DNA of 64,000 bases, from the NCBI GenBank assembly GCA_001270045.2, contig DF970666.1, forward strand, positions 431,858 through 495,857, in the 5' to 3' direction. Shown one piece after another: positions 1 to 9,960 of the stretch (the first letter of the stretch is position 1; each line of letters starts with the position of its first letter). Under the pieces are notes generated by a model. That model did no database searches, had not been told where the DNA came from, and worked only from the letters and a program-made list of their open reading frames with translations. The position numbers and the translations under genes are program-made. The stretch is from Bacteroidales bacterium 6E (GTDB lineage: Bacteria; Bacteroidota; Bacteroidia; Bacteroidales; Prolixibacteraceae).

Positions 1-2
1 GT

Positions 3-1562
3 GCCGACAAATTTGAGCGCGAAGGGGTTGGGGTTTCCCTGACTGTGACCTCGTGCTGGTGTTATGGTACCGAGGTAATGGACACCCATCCATCGATGCC
101 AAAGGCAGTATGGGGTTTCAATGGGACAGAAAGACCCGGTGCCGTATATCTGGCTGCGGCGCTTGCCGGTTATGCACAGAAGGGACTGCCGGCATTCGGT
201 ATTTATGGCCGGGATGTTCAGGATGCCGGTGACCTGAACATTCCGGAAGACGTGCGCGAAAAGATCCTGAGATTTGTGCGTGCCGCCCTGGCCGTGGCCA
301 CCATGAAAGGAAAGAGTTACCTCTCGATCGGGTATGCCTCGATGGGGATTGCCGGTTCGATGGTCAATCCCGATTTTTTTCAGGATTATCTGGGAATGCG
401 CACCGAATTTGTTGACTCTACCGAGGTACTGCGTCGAATTGACCAGGAGATATATGACAAAGAAGAGTATGCCAAAGCCATGGCTTGGACTAAAGCCCAT
501 TGCATCGAAGGTGAAGACTTCAACAAGCCCGGTGTGCAGGCTGATCGCAATCGTAAGGACTGGGAATGGGAAATTGTGGTGAAGATGACCCTCATCATCC
601 GTGATATGATGATTGGGAACCCGCGGTTGAAAGAGGCTGGCTTTGGTGAGGAATCACTGGGCCGCAACGCGATAGCGGCCGGGTTCCAGGGTCAGCGGCA
701 GTGGACTGACTACTATCCCAACGGAGACTTTTCGGAGGCACTGTTGTGCTCGTCGTTTGATTGGAACGGTATCCGCGAAGCCTTTATCCTAGCCACCGAA
801 AATGACAGCCTCAATGCCGTGCCGATGTTGTTTGGTCACCTGTTGTCCGGAACGTCACAGATCTTTAGTGATGTTAGGACCTACTGGAGCCCGGAAGCCG
901 TAAAGCGTGTGACCGGCCAGGAACTGTCAGGGATGGCAAAGGATGGCATCATCCACCTGATCAACTCGGGAGCCACCACGCTTGACGCCACGGCCCAGCA
1001 ACGCGACAAGGATGGTAACCCTGTCATGAAACCCTATTGGGAGATTACTGAGGATGAAGTAAAGAGGTGCCTTGAAAACACGCATTTCTGCCCGGCCAAC
1101 CGTGAATATTTCAGGGGAGGCGGATTTTCAAGCCAGTTTAAGACGGCAGGCGAGATGCCTGTTACCATGTCGAGGATCAACCTGGTGAAGGGTGTAGGTC
1201 CGGTTCTTCAGCTTGCCGAAGGGCACACGGTTGTATTGAATGATAAGGTACATAACGTGCTGGATCGACGTACCGATCCCACCTGGCCAACCACCTGGTT
1301 CGTGCCCCGGACAAACGGAAGCGGTGCATTCAAGGATGTATACGCTGTAATGGCCAACTGGGGGGCCAACCATGGAGCCATCAGTTACGGTCATATCGGT
1401 GCCGACCTGATCACCCTGGCCTCGATGTTGCGCATACCTGTGAGTATGCATAATGTTTGTGAAGACAAAATCTTCAGGCCAGCCAGCTGGAACGCGTTTG
1501 GCAGCAATAAGGAAGGTGCTGATTACAGGGCTTGTGCCGCATACGGTCCGGTATACCGCTAA
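3..1562 (+). CDS. fucI: L-fucose isomerase, 5' end outside the window
   Basis: Converts L-fucose to L-fuculose, the first cytoplasmic step of fucose catabolism (the family also acts on D-arabinose). The frame is open from base 3, so the gene begins upstream; 519 residues are visible and about 70 N-terminal residues are missing compared with the 591-residue E. coli enzyme. From memory of the E. coli protein, similarity is strong throughout: [55 protein letters not shown] and NWGANHG. The Mn-binding Glu (ATENDSLN) and Asp (FSDVRTYW) and the His near the C-terminus (GHIGAD) are present. A strong terminator follows at once and then a GntR-type regulator, which fits a fucose-responsive locus. A GTG at 45 is an internal codon, not the start. 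Confidence 0.96.
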   Translation, partial: ADKFEREGVGVSLTVTSCWCYGTEVMDTHPSMPKAVWGFNGTERPGAVYLAAALAGYAQKGLPAFGIYGRDVQDAGDLNIPEDVREKILRFVRAALAVATMKGKSYLSIGYASMGIAGSMVNPDFFQDYLGMRTEFVDSTEVLRRIDQEIYDKEEYAKAMAWTKAHCIEGEDFNKPGVQADRNRKDWEWEIVVKMTLIIRDMMIGNPRLKEAGFGEESLGRNAIAAGFQGQRQWTDYYPNGDFSEALLCSSFDWNGIREAFILATENDSLNAVPMLFGHLLSGTSQIFSDVRTYWSPEAVKRVTGQELSGMAKDGIIHLINSGATTLDATAQQRDKDGNPVMKPYWEITEDEVKRCLENTHFCPANREYFRGGGFSSQFKTAGEMPVTMSRINLVKGVGPVLQLAEGHTVVLNDKVHNVLDRRTDPTWPTTWFVPRTNGSGAFKDVYAVMANWGANHGAISYGHIGADLITLASMLRIPVSMHNVCEDKIFRPASWNAFGSNKEGADYRACAAYGPVYR

Positions 1563-1573
1563 TTATGACTTGA

Positions 1574-1612
1574 TGATCCGGGCCTCCATATGCAGCCCGG
1601 ATCATTTCTTCA
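1574..1612 (+). terminator. Rho-independent terminator after fucI
   Basis: A perfect 10-bp stem (TGATCCGGGC at 1574-1583 with GCCCGGATCA at 1595-1604) with an 11-nt loop, followed by TTTCTT. It lies 11 bp after the fucI stop and separates fucI from the regulator gene. Confidence 0.85.
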
Positions 1613-1666
1613 ATCTCTGGATCTCGATTAATTTACTCTTAAAAGGAATTCCTAAATCATTCAGAC

Positions 1667-2665
1667 ATGGCAATGAAGATCTTGGTCATAAACCAGAAGG
1701 AAGGACAAACCAAAATCCAGTCTTTGCTGGAGGCCATCAGGGATGCCATTGCCACTGGTCGCCTACGATCTGGTGATATACTTCCGTCGGTAAATGAAAT
1801 GAGCAGGATGAGTGGCTTTTCCCGGGATACGGTAGTGAAGGCCTATCAAATACTGAAACAACAATCGGTGATCCTGTCTACTCCTGCCAAAGGATTTTAT
1901 GTGTCGGGAAAATCATTCAGGGTCTTCATGTTGCTTGATGACTTTAGCGCATTTAAGGAGCAACTCTATCGCTCGTTCAGGGATCACCTTCCACAAGAGT
2001 ATTCTGTCGACCTGCTCTTTCACCATTATAATTCCACGGTCTTCGAACAACTTGTCCAAAGTGCGGTCGGTCGGTACAGTATGTATGTCATCATGAATAT
2101 CAGCACCAAACAGATGCATCCCGTACTCACCAAAATCGATCCGAACAAACTTTTGATACTTGATATGGGATGTTCCAGGGAAACCAGGTACAATTACATT
2201 CTGCAGAATTTTGATACATCCGTCATCAGTTGTCTCGAATCGGAAAATGAACGGCTGAAAAAGTACAATCAGCTGAACTATATTTACTCATCAGAGAGAA
2301 CACCCCATCCTCCGGAAACCACAGGAGCGTTAAAAACATTCTGCCGTAATAACGGGATGTCATTCAAGGTAATGCCAGATTTAATGACGACCAAAATGGT
2401 TCCGGGACAGCTATTCTTCGTGATTACCGAAAATGATTTAGTCCATGTCTTGAAAGGTTGCCGCGAAAACGGATTAAGCCTTGGAACCGATATCGGGATA
2501 ATAGCCTATAATGATACGCCAATGAAAGAGATTGCCGGTAACGGAATCACGGTCATCTCAACCGATTTTGCCGAGATGGGAAGAAAGGCGGCGTTTTTTG
2601 TGACCGATAAGGCTCCCATCAGAGAGTATCTTCCTACTTTTATGAAGGTAAGAGATTCCTTGTAA
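1667..2665 (+). CDS. GntR-family transcriptional regulator with sugar-binding-like C-terminal domain
   Basis: A 332-residue DNA-binding regulator. Residues about 12-78 form a GntR winged helix-turn-helix: a helix ending in IATGRLRSGDILPSV, a recognition segment MSRMSGFSRDTVVKAYQIL, and the wing ILSTPAKGFYVSG. The remaining ~250 residues resemble a LacI-type periplasmic-binding-protein fold (for example LSLGTDIGIIAYNDTPMKE near the end), as in Bacteroidetes GntR regulators of sugar catabolism such as FucR. Placed 104 bp after fucI in the same direction, so a fucose or related pentose/deoxyhexose effector is the natural guess; that is inference. Start chosen at ATG 1667; an in-frame ATG at 1673 is equally possible. 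No strong Shine-Dalgarno is seen, as is common in this phylum. Confidence 0.85.
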   Translation: MAMKILVINQKEGQTKIQSLLEAIRDAIATGRLRSGDILPSVNEMSRMSGFSRDTVVKAYQILKQQSVILSTPAKGFYVSGKSFRVFMLLDDFSAFKEQLYRSFRDHLPQEYSVDLLFHHYNSTVFEQLVQSAVGRYSMYVIMNISTKQMHPVLTKIDPNKLLILDMGCSRETRYNYILQNFDTSVISCLESENERLKKYNQLNYIYSSERTPHPPETTGALKTFCRNNGMSFKVMPDLMTTKMVPGQLFFVITENDLVHVLKGCRENGLSLGTDIGIIAYNDTPMKEIAGNGITVISTDFAEMGRKAAFFVTDKAPIREYLPTFMKVRDSL

Positions 2666-2776
2666 TTTAGGCCTTGTCGCCTGCATCAGGTCGTTTTTGG
2701 GATACGATGGTGACTGCATCGCAAATTATTGTAATTTGGAGGGTCACAAACCAGTTGAACCATTAAATCGAAACAA

Positions 2777-4279
2777 ATGAAAACTACATGGATGATGAGC
2801 ATGATTTTGCTGCTGATTTCTGCCGGTATCGCCCGGTCACAAGAATCCAATCCACTTATTTTTGATGGCAAGGGTCAGGATATCGGTAACCCGGCCCTGA
2901 AAGGAAAACATGTATACAATCACGAACATCAGTGTTTTATGCTGACGGGAGGGGGGTATAACATCTGGAATGATAGGGATGAGTTCTATTTTGTGTCAAG
3001 GCCGGTATCGGGTGATTATATTTTCTCGACCAATATTGAGTTGATTGGACAGGGAACCGATCCGCACAGGAAGGCAGGTCTGATGTACCGTGCCTCCCTG
3101 GAAGAAGATGCCCCATACGTTGACGTGGCCGTGCATGGCGACGGACTTACATCCATACAATACCGGCTTGAAAAAGGAGGAGAGACCCGCGAGGTTGCCA
3201 CCGACGTAAAAATGCCACAGTTTGTCCAACTTGAGAAGTCGGGAATCCGTTATGTCCTGCGAGTTTCCAAGGACCAGGGACCACTGTCGGAAGTGGCATC
3301 GATTGAGGCAGATCTGGGCAAAGAGATTTTGGCAGGTTTGTTTGTTTGCTCGCACAATGAAGGTGTTACCGAGCAGGCACGCTTTTACAACGTACGCCTT
3401 GACATCCCCGCCGAGGCTGTGGGTGGAGATCAGGCACCAGCCTCTCCTTCAAGGATGGAGATTCTTGATATTGAAACCGGGATGCGGGAAATTGTTTATA
3501 CTTCCGAAAAGCACTTCGAAGCCCCCAACTGGTCGCGAAACGGGAAATTCCTGGTCTTTAACCAGGAGGGTAAGCTGTATCGTTTTGACCTGAAATCACG
3601 GAAAGTGAAAGTTATCGATACAGGATTCGCGGATTCGAACAATAACGATCATGGGATTTCATTTGATGGCAAGACTTTGGCTATCAGTCATCATATGCAG
3701 GAAAACAACACTCGTCATTCAATTATTTTTACCGTCCCCGTGAAAGGGGGTACGCCGAAAAGGGTAACTTCACTCGGGCCTTCCTATTGGCATGGCTGGT
3801 CGCCCGATGATCAGTGGCTGACCTATTGTGCCGAAAGGAACCGCAATTATGATGTGTATAAGATCCCGGTCACGGGTGGAGAAGAGATCCGACTGACTGA
3901 AGCTTCGGGACTTGACGATGGGCCGGAATATTCGCCATGTGGGAAATACATCTATTTCAATTCGGTCAGAAGCGGTGCCATGAAGATCTGGAGAATGAAG
4001 CCGGATGGTGCCGATCAGGAGCAGGTGACATTTGATGAATTCAACGACTGGTTTGCGCATCCTTCTCCCGACGGAAAATGGATCATCTTTGTGTCGTACT
4101 GGCCTGAGGTTGAAGCTGGCTCACATCCACGAAACAAGAGAGTTATGCTCAGACTGATGAACCTGGAGACCAAGGAGACCAAATCAGTGGCTTTCCTGTA
4201 TGGTGGACAAGGAACCATCAATGTCCCATCATGGAGTCCGGATTCAAGGAAAGTGGCCTTTGTGTCCTATACTTATTAG
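2777..4279 (+). CDS. Secreted TolB-like beta-propeller protein with N-terminal jelly-roll domain
   Basis: A 500-residue exported protein. Residues 1-21 are a signal peptide ending ISAGIARSQ. Residues about 25-205 look like a DUF1349/laminin-G-type jelly roll (short strands around HRKAGLMYRASLEEDAPYV and a closing FYNVRLDIP). Residues about 225-500 are a TolB-type (PD40/WD40-like) propeller with repeats such as APNWSRNGKFLVFNQEG, GHGWSPDDQWLTY-like blades, GPEYSPCGKYIYFNS and HPSPDGKWIIFVSY. No catalytic residues are evident, so it is probably a binding or scaffolding protein of the periplasm or cell surface. It follows the GntR gene by 111 bp in the same direction and may be co-regulated with it. 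Homologues are often annotated as TolB-like translocation proteins; there is no sign of the Tol-Pal system here. Confidence 0.8.
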   Translation: MKTTWMMSMILLLISAGIARSQESNPLIFDGKGQDIGNPALKGKHVYNHEHQCFMLTGGGYNIWNDRDEFYFVSRPVSGDYIFSTNIELIGQGTDPHRKAGLMYRASLEEDAPYVDVAVHGDGLTSIQYRLEKGGETREVATDVKMPQFVQLEKSGIRYVLRVSKDQGPLSEVASIEADLGKEILAGLFVCSHNEGVTEQARFYNVRLDIPAEAVGGDQAPASPSRMEILDIETGMREIVYTSEKHFEAPNWSRNGKFLVFNQEGKLYRFDLKSRKVKVIDTGFADSNNNDHGISFDGKTLAISHHMQENNTRHSIIFTVPVKGGTPKRVTSLGPSYWHGWSPDDQWLTYCAERNRNYDVYKIPVTGGEEIRLTEASGLDDGPEYSPCGKYIYFNSVRSGAMKIWRMKPDGADQEQVTFDEFNDWFAHPSPDGKWIIFVSYWPEVEAGSHPRNKRVMLRLMNLETKETKSVAFLYGGQGTINVPSWSPDSRKVAFVSYTY

Positions 4280-4331
4280 GATTCAGTGAAATAGATGCTG
4301 TCGGCTTGTTTTAAAGCCAGGTAGGCAAAAA

Positions 4332-4371
4332 AATACCCCTGAAGTGGATTTTATTTCCATTCAGGGGTATT
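4332..4371. terminator. Bidirectional terminator between convergent genes
   Basis: AATACCCCTGAA (4332-4343) pairs with TTCAGGGGTATT (4360-4371), with a further TGGA/TCCA inner stem. A-rich sequence on the left gives a T-run for the minus-strand typA transcript. Confidence 0.8.
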
Positions 4372-4388
4372 GTATTATATAAAATTAA

Positions 4389-6197
4389 TTACGATTCTTT
4401 ACGCGACGCCCTCTTTCTGTCGTTTTCGTCGAGAAGGATTTTACGCAGACGCATTGATTTCGGCGTGATTTCGATATACTCGTCGGGAGCGATGTACTCC
4501 ATGGCTTCCTCGAGCGAGAAGCGGATGGGAGGACTCAATGCCACTTTATCATCCGAGCCGGAAGCCCTCATATTGGTCAGTTTCTTTGTGATGGCAACAT
4601 TCACCGTAAGGTCATCCATACGGGTGTTTTCTCCGATCACCTGGCCTGCATATACATCTTCACCGGGGAAGATAAAAAACTTACCCCTGTCCTGAAGCTT
4701 GTTGATGGAATAGGCGATTGCAGTCCCGGTTTCAAGTGCGATCAGGGCACCATTTCTTTTCACCGACAAATCACCTTTCCATGGTTCATACCCCTTGAAT
4801 CGGTGGGCCATGACAGCTTCTCCTTCCGTAGCGGTGAGCATCTGGTTACGCAGTCCGATAATTCCGCGTGCAGGGATAAAGAATTCGAGATGGGCACGGT
4901 CACCTTTTATTTCAATATTGGCAATTTCGGCTTTGCGGGATGTTGACAGTTCAATTACCTTTCCTGCAAAGATTTCGGGTACCTGAACCGTCATGCTTTC
5001 AACAGGTTCATGTTTGACACCGTCGATTTCCTTGATCAGCACTTTGGGCTGCCCCACCTGGAGCTCATACCCCTCGCGTCTCATGGTTTCAATCAGGATG
5101 GAAAGGTGAAGGATACCGCGTCCGTATACCAGGAAAGTGTCGGCAGATGCCGTATCCTCAACACGAAGTGCAAGGTTCTTTTCCGTTTCCTTGTAAAGCC
5201 TTTCACGAAGTTGCCGGGAAGTGACAAAGTTTCCTTCCCTTCCAAAGAAGGGCGAGTTGTTGGCGGCAAAGACCATGCTCATGGTAGGTTCGTCTACCTG
5301 GATAGGGGCCAGTCCCTCCGGTTCAAGCAAGTCGGCGACGGTATCCCCGATTTCAAAGTCCTCGAGTCCGAAAACTGCACATATTTCACCGCAGCGAACA
5401 GGATTTTTGGTTTTTTCCTTACCCAAACCTTCGAAAAGATATACTTCCTTGATGGTGTTTTTTACGGTAGTGCCATCACGTTTGACTAACATGACCTGGC
5501 TCCCGGGAATGAGTGTTCCACGACTGACCCTCCCTACGGCAATCCTTCCCATGTAGGAAGAGTAATCGAGAGAAGTAATACGCATCTGCAGGGTTCCTTC
5601 CACCACCTTGGAGGCCGGGATATGTTCGATGATGGTATCAAGAAGGTAGCTTACATCCTCCGTGGGAGTTTTCCAGTCAGGACCCATCCAGCCCACTTTC
5701 GACGATCCGTAAACAGTAGGAAAATCAAGCTGGTCTTCGGTGGCATCCAAACTGAACATGAGATCGAAAACCTTTTCATGGGTTTCTTCCGGATTGCAAT
5801 TGGGTTTATCGACTTTATTGATGACCACGACAGGTTTTAATCCGAGTTCAAGTGCCTTCTGGAGCACGAAACGGGTCTGTGGCATAGGCCCTTCAAATGC
5901 GTCGACGATTAATAGCACACCGTCGGCCATATTCAATACTCGTTCAACCTCACCACCGAAATCGGAGTGGCCTGGAGTATCGATAACATTGATTTTTACA
6001 TCTTTATATTGAACTGATACGTTCTTTGCAAGAATGGTGATTCCTCGTTCCCTTTCCAGGTCGTTGTTGTCGAGGATCAAATCCTGGACTTCCTGGTTAT
6101 CGCGGAAAAGTTTTACCTGGTGAAGGATCCTGTCGACCAGCGTGGTTTTACCGTGGTCGACGTGGGCAATGACTGCTACATTTCTGATTTCTTTCAT
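4389..6197 (-). CDS. typA: Ribosome-associated translational GTPase TypA/BipA
   Basis: A 602-residue EF-G-like GTPase of the BipA/TypA family, which binds the ribosome and supports late 50S assembly and growth under stress. The G-domain motifs are complete: G1 AHVDHGKTTL near residue 10, the RGITI switch I, G3 DTPGHSDFGGEVERV, G4 NKVDKP and G5 around YGSSKVG. Then come a domain II beta barrel, EF-G-like domains III and V (RPxG-type core IPARGIIGLRNQMLTATEGEA) and the BipA-specific C-terminal domain (MRASGSDDKVALSPPIRFSLEEAMEYI). Length matches the family. The gene is monocistronic, with a terminator downstream and a TAnnTTTG -7 element 21-28 bp upstream. Confidence 0.97.
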   Translation of the reverse strand: MKEIRNVAVIAHVDHGKTTLVDRILHQVKLFRDNQEVQDLILDNNDLERERGITILAKNVSVQYKDVKINVIDTPGHSDFGGEVERVLNMADGVLLIVDAFEGPMPQTRFVLQKALELGLKPVVVINKVDKPNCNPEETHEKVFDLMFSLDATEDQLDFPTVYGSSKVGWMGPDWKTPTEDVSYLLDTIIEHIPASKVVEGTLQMRITSLDYSSYMGRIAVGRVSRGTLIPGSQVMLVKRDGTTVKNTIKEVYLFEGLGKEKTKNPVRCGEICAVFGLEDFEIGDTVADLLEPEGLAPIQVDEPTMSMVFAANNSPFFGREGNFVTSRQLRERLYKETEKNLALRVEDTASADTFLVYGRGILHLSILIETMRREGYELQVGQPKVLIKEIDGVKHEPVESMTVQVPEIFAGKVIELSTSRKAEIANIEIKGDRAHLEFFIPARGIIGLRNQMLTATEGEAVMAHRFKGYEPWKGDLSVKRNGALIALETGTAIAYSINKLQDRGKFFIFPGEDVYAGQVIGENTRMDDLTVNVAITKKLTNMRASGSDDKVALSPPIRFSLEEAMEYIAPDEYIEITPKSMRLRKILLDENDRKRASRKES

Positions 6198-6217
6198 TTA
6201 TTGTTTTTATTGGGCCG

Positions 6218-6225
6218 CAAAAATA
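6218..6225 (-). promoter_or_regulatory. Bacteroidetes-type -7 element for typA
   Basis: TATTTTTG on the minus strand matches the TAnnTTTG consensus of the main Bacteroidetes sigma factor and lies 21 bp before the typA ATG. No convincing TTTG -33 box is seen. Confidence 0.45.
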
Positions 6226-6448
6226 AAAAACGATTTTTTTGTCTGATTGTTTTTTTGCCATTCATTTACATCTCAACCAATGTTTTAACAAACGGAACCT
6301 TTCTTTGGTTGCTGAATACAGATGTCACAGTGCATGATTGTATTCATCACGCCACATTTTTTCTTATTTTTAAACACAAAACCAGAGTGTACCTATAGTA
6401 TGGAATAGTTTTCATGCTGTAAGTGCAGTTTTTCAATATCTGAACACA

Positions 6449-7720
6449 ATGAGAAACACCACATTCCTGATCATAATCCTTTTATTTGCGATGGGTGCCG
6501 AAGCCCAGTATCAGGCCAATTACGATGAATCAAAAGTGCCTTCGTATAATCTGCCTGACCCTTTGGTCATGCCAGGTGGACGTCAAGTGAAGAATGTTAA
6601 GAAATGGGAGAGGAAAATGCGTCCTGCAACCCTTCATCTGTTTGAAGACCAGGTTTATGGTAAAATTCCGGGAGATTTAAAAATGACCTCCTTCCGAATA
6701 GTGGAGGAAGGAAAAAATACACCTTACAAGAATGCCATCCGCAAGCAGGTTGAATTACTGCTTGAGAAAGATGGCAAAGAACTGAGGGCTCTGATGTTGA
6801 TGTATCTTCCGGAAACAGATCAGAAGGTGCCGGTGTTTTTGGGACTTAACTTTTATGGAAACCATACCGTGACTGAGGATGTGAATGTTCTTATTACGGA
6901 ATCATGGGTGCGCAATGAGTCATCGTTTGGTATCGTGAATAATCAGTCGAATGAAAAGGGTAGGGGTGTACGTACCAATCGTTGGGCCATTCAGGAGATC
7001 ATTGATAACGGGTATGGTTTGGCAACCATTTATTATGGTGATTTTGATCCGGATCGTGATGATTTTTCGGATGGCGTTCATCCTTTTTTGTACCATTACG
7101 GACAGGATAAACCTCGCCCTAATGAATGGGGTGCATTGGGTGCATGGGCCTGGGGACTGAGCCGTGCACTGGATTACCTGGAAACAGACCCGGATGTTGA
7201 TGCTTCCAAAGTTGCCGTGATGGGACATTCCAGAATTGGTAAGGCAGCCCTATGGGCCGGTGCAACCGATGTGCGATTTGCAGTGGTCATTTCCAATAAT
7301 TCGGGATGTGGAGGGACCGCTTTGTCCAGACGTCGTTTCGGGGAAACCGTCCAAATCATTAATGCCGCATTTCCACACTGGTTCTGTGACAACTTCACAG
7401 CATACAACAATAACGAGGATAACCTGCCTATTGACCAGCACCAATTGGTTGCGCTAATCGCTCCGCGTCCGGTGTATATTGCCAGTGCGGAGGAAGACCA
7501 GTGGGCAGATCCCAGAGGAGAATATCTCTCAGGCTACCATGCTTCCAAGGTTTATGAACTTTATGGCAAAAAAGGTTTACCATCGCCTGAAATGCCGGCG
7601 ATACACCAGCCGGTCATGAATCAAGTAGGTTACCATATCAGGGCGGGAGAGCATGATGTGACCCTATATGATTGGCAACAATACATTCGGTTTGCCAATC
7701 TTCACTTTCTCAATCGGTAA
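6449..7720 (+). CDS. CE15-like (glucuronoyl esterase-type) secreted esterase
   Basis: A 423-residue exported alpha/beta hydrolase. Residues 1-19 form a signal peptide (IILLFAMGAEAQ). The nucleophile elbow GHSRIGKAALW (Ser about residue 261) is the CE15 signature GxSRxGK; the catalytic His is probably in HIRAGEHDVT near the C-terminus, and APRPVYIASAEEDQWADP is the usual late core strand. CE15 enzymes cut esters between lignin alcohols and 4-O-methyl-glucuronic acid on xylan, and many bacterial members have broader uronate ester specificity, so the substrate here is uncertain. It stands alone, divergent from typA. An acetyl-xylan esterase annotation is the main alternative. Confidence 0.82.
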   Translation: MRNTTFLIIILLFAMGAEAQYQANYDESKVPSYNLPDPLVMPGGRQVKNVKKWERKMRPATLHLFEDQVYGKIPGDLKMTSFRIVEEGKNTPYKNAIRKQVELLLEKDGKELRALMLMYLPETDQKVPVFLGLNFYGNHTVTEDVNVLITESWVRNESSFGIVNNQSNEKGRGVRTNRWAIQEIIDNGYGLATIYYGDFDPDRDDFSDGVHPFLYHYGQDKPRPNEWGALGAWAWGLSRALDYLETDPDVDASKVAVMGHSRIGKAALWAGATDVRFAVVISNNSGCGGTALSRRRFGETVQIINAAFPHWFCDNFTAYNNNEDNLPIDQHQLVALIAPRPVYIASAEEDQWADPRGEYLSGYHASKVYELYGKKGLPSPEMPAIHQPVMNQVGYHIRAGEHDVTLYDWQQYIRFANLHFLNR

Positions 7721-7806
7721 AAACTCTAAATCGAGCAGGAAAAACCGACAATTCAGGACGGGATAAATTTCCATCCCTGTAACTGAGGGTGACGGTTCGA
7801 TATGTA

Positions 7807-8784
7807 TTATTTATCCACAGGAATGGTTATGCTTCCAAGGTTGGTGACCTGATAATCGGCAAGATCAAATTTCTTTCCGGCTTTCTGATTGATTTCGGTC
7901 ACTTTCAGGATACTTCGTTCACCTGTCTTTTTATCGGTCGATTCAGCCTCCATGAGTTGCCCTCCATGAGTGCCGGGCGCCCAGGCGGCCGTTTTTAGGA
8001 TGGTACCATATAGATCCCTGCTTTTGAACGATAAGTCATTTGTAATCCAATAGCTTCCTTTTGTCTGTTCTTCCGGATTATCATATTCATATTCGTCGCA
8101 TGAATATCCCTCGATGTTTTTTGTTCTTCCCGTTTTCTTGAAATAGGGATTTAGTGCCACATTTTCAACCGCCTCTTCTTCCTCCTTGGTGAGTTCCTGG
8201 AGTGTTGTTTCATCTCCAATCATTGCTCCGAGACCATAAACCAGCCCGGTCTTTTTCCCATCTTCCTCATTCAGCATGATGGAGGCCTTGTTTTTCATGT
8301 CAAAGATGAAAATTCCTGTTCCTTTATTTCCAATATCTTCAGATAAAACTTCATAAGCAAAATTGGTGGCTCCCGGATCGACATAAGTGACAAAGTCTCC
8401 CTCGCTGGTGGTTTTCCCGTTACCGTCGATAGTCTGTAGGTGCATACGAATCATGGTTGAAAATGCGTAATTACTTTCAACGGGAACAGGTTCGCCGGAA
8501 ACCCCTATCCCTTTCATGATTTTTTGCATTCGTTGTGTGTTCTTTTCGTCGCGACTTTCCTGGGATGAGGATTTGTTTTCACTCTTGTCGATTTCATCAA
8601 GGGTTTCATCAATTTTTTGGTCAATCTTTTCGTCCACTTTTTCTTCGACCTTTTTCGAAGCCCTTTCCTCAATCTTGTTTTTTGCTTTTTGGGCCGCCCT
8701 TTCAAGCAGGCTTTGGGCTTTTGAAGTACTTGAAGTTCCTATAAGAACAGTAATTACAAGAATGAAAAGTCTTAATGATTTCAT
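7807..8784 (-). CDS. DUF4412-type secreted protein with N-terminal coiled coil
   Basis: A 325-residue exported protein of unknown role. Residues 1-24 are a signal peptide (SLRLFILVITVLIGTSSTSKAQ). Residues about 25-85 are a very charged coiled coil built on repeated KVEEKVDEKIDQKIDETLDE units. The rest looks like the DUF4412 fold found in Bacteroidetes: an FSTMIRMHLQTIDGNG strand, a FVTYVDPGATNFAYE segment, then a late NIEGYSCDEYEYDNPEEQ motif and an ALNPYFKKTGRTK stretch. The domain resembles lipoprotein-carrier-like folds, but no function is established. It converges on the CE15 gene and is not clearly in an operon. Confidence 0.75.
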   Translation of the reverse strand: MKSLRLFILVITVLIGTSSTSKAQSLLERAAQKAKNKIEERASKKVEEKVDEKIDQKIDETLDEIDKSENKSSSQESRDEKNTQRMQKIMKGIGVSGEPVPVESNYAFSTMIRMHLQTIDGNGKTTSEGDFVTYVDPGATNFAYEVLSEDIGNKGTGIFIFDMKNKASIMLNEEDGKKTGLVYGLGAMIGDETTLQELTKEEEEAVENVALNPYFKKTGRTKNIEGYSCDEYEYDNPEEQTKGSYWITNDLSFKSRDLYGTILKTAAWAPGTHGGQLMEAESTDKKTGERSILKVTEINQKAGKKFDLADYQVTNLGSITIPVDK

Positions 8785-8928
8785 GATTTGCGTATTTAAA
8801 GTATTTGAAAACTATTGATCATACAATTTAAGACAAATAAGTATAACATGCCAAAAAAGCTTCCATGATTTTATGTTTGAAAATCACGGTTTGATATCCA
8901 ATTGCAGGATATTTGATGGAATAGCTGC

Positions 8929-8962
8929 AAAAAAAAAACCAGGTATGCGAACATACCCGGTT
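8929..8962 (-). terminator. Terminator of the isomerase/oxidoreductase operon
   Basis: A GGTATG-CGAA-CATACC stem-loop (8942-8957), extended by an AACC/GGTT outer stem, with a run of about ten T on the minus strand (A-run at 8929-8938). It lies just after the stop of the sugar isomerase gene. Confidence 0.85.
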
Positions 8963-8999
8963 CTTTGTGACAAATCACTTTGTCAGAATTCTACTTTCT

Positions 9000-9956
9000 C
9001 TACTTCACAAAGGGAGCGTTGTTCAGGTAATCAAAACATTGTTTGACACCTTCGAATTGCGTAACCCCTTCCCTTATGTTTTCCAATTCTACGTAGAATT
9101 CATCCAGGCCATTTTTATAGGCATGGTTGAATATGTTTTCAAAGTTCATCATTCCTGATTTTCCAAGGATCGAACGGTCTTTGATATGGAGGATCGGGAA
9201 CCTTCCGGCATATTTTTCAAAGTATTCGAGGGGGTCATTTGCGCCCATCACCGTCCAGTAAACATCCATTTCGAAGAAAACGAGTGACGGATCGGTGCCA
9301 TTCAGCATCAGGTCGTATATGACATCACCCACAGGCATCCATGGATTGGCACGTTTGCCTTTGTCTTCTTCCTTGACTACTCTCTGGAATTCTCCAGAGT
9401 GGTTGTGGTATCCCCAGCGAATGTTGGCAGCCTTGGCGATTTCACCTGCTTTGTTAAAGACTTCACAAATGATGGCGACATCGTCATGGTTTTCGATGGC
9501 GGGCATACTTGGTTGAACAAGTGATGTAGTTCCGAATTTCACATGGTCTTCTACCGCGATTTTCCAGAAATCGGCAATTTCGCCCATGTTTTCTTTAGTA
9601 TATTTCCTGACAGGGGGATTTACATGAGATCCGGTAATCTTGATTCCTGCATCATCTGCCATTTTTCTGTATTCGGCAACTCCAATATTACCCATTTTCC
9701 TTTCACGATATCCGGCCAGTTCAATGGTGCTGTATCCGATATCGGCGATTTTCTTTAATCCGTTAGGGACGTCTTCAGTAAGCTCGCGTCCCAATGAATA
9801 GATCTGCAAACCGATTTTTTTCTTCGGGGCTGATAATGGAGAAACACTGCCTGCGGCTCTTGTGGTGGCAAAACTACCGCCAACCATACTGCCTACGGTC
9901 AGTAATCCAAGTTTCTTTAAAAATTCTCTTTTGGTTTCCATAATGAAATTTTTCAA
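9000..9956 (-). CDS. Secreted sugar phosphate isomerase/epimerase-like TIM-barrel protein
   Basis: A 318-residue member of the xylose-isomerase-like TIM-barrel superfamily (AP endonuclease 2 fold). Motifs include IGLQIYSLGRELTEDVPNGL, the metal-binding-type strands FEMDVYWTVMGANDP and FPILHIKDRS, and the final EFYVELENIREG. The N-terminus carries a Tat-like signal (TKREFLKKLGLLTVGSM followed by a small-residue stretch), so it is exported, unlike cytoplasmic sugar isomerases. The preceding Gfo/Idh/MocA gene ends 4 bp upstream, so the two are co-transcribed. An in-frame ATG at 9941 (METKREF) places the signal better and may be the true start. Likely role: processing of an oxidised or cyclic sugar outside the cytoplasm together with the oxidoreductase; the substrate is not readable. 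Confidence 0.82.
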   Translation of the reverse strand: MKNFIMETKREFLKKLGLLTVGSMVGGSFATTRAAGSVSPLSAPKKKIGLQIYSLGRELTEDVPNGLKKIADIGYSTIELAGYRERKMGNIGVAEYRKMADDAGIKITGSHVNPPVRKYTKENMGEIADFWKIAVEDHVKFGTTSLVQPSMPAIENHDDVAIICEVFNKAGEIAKAANIRWGYHNHSGEFQRVVKEEDKGKRANPWMPVGDVIYDLMLNGTDPSLVFFEMDVYWTVMGANDPLEYFEKYAGRFPILHIKDRSILGKSGMMNFENIFNHAYKNGLDEFYVELENIREGVTQFEGVKQCFDYLNNAPFVK

Positions 9957-9960
9957 TGGT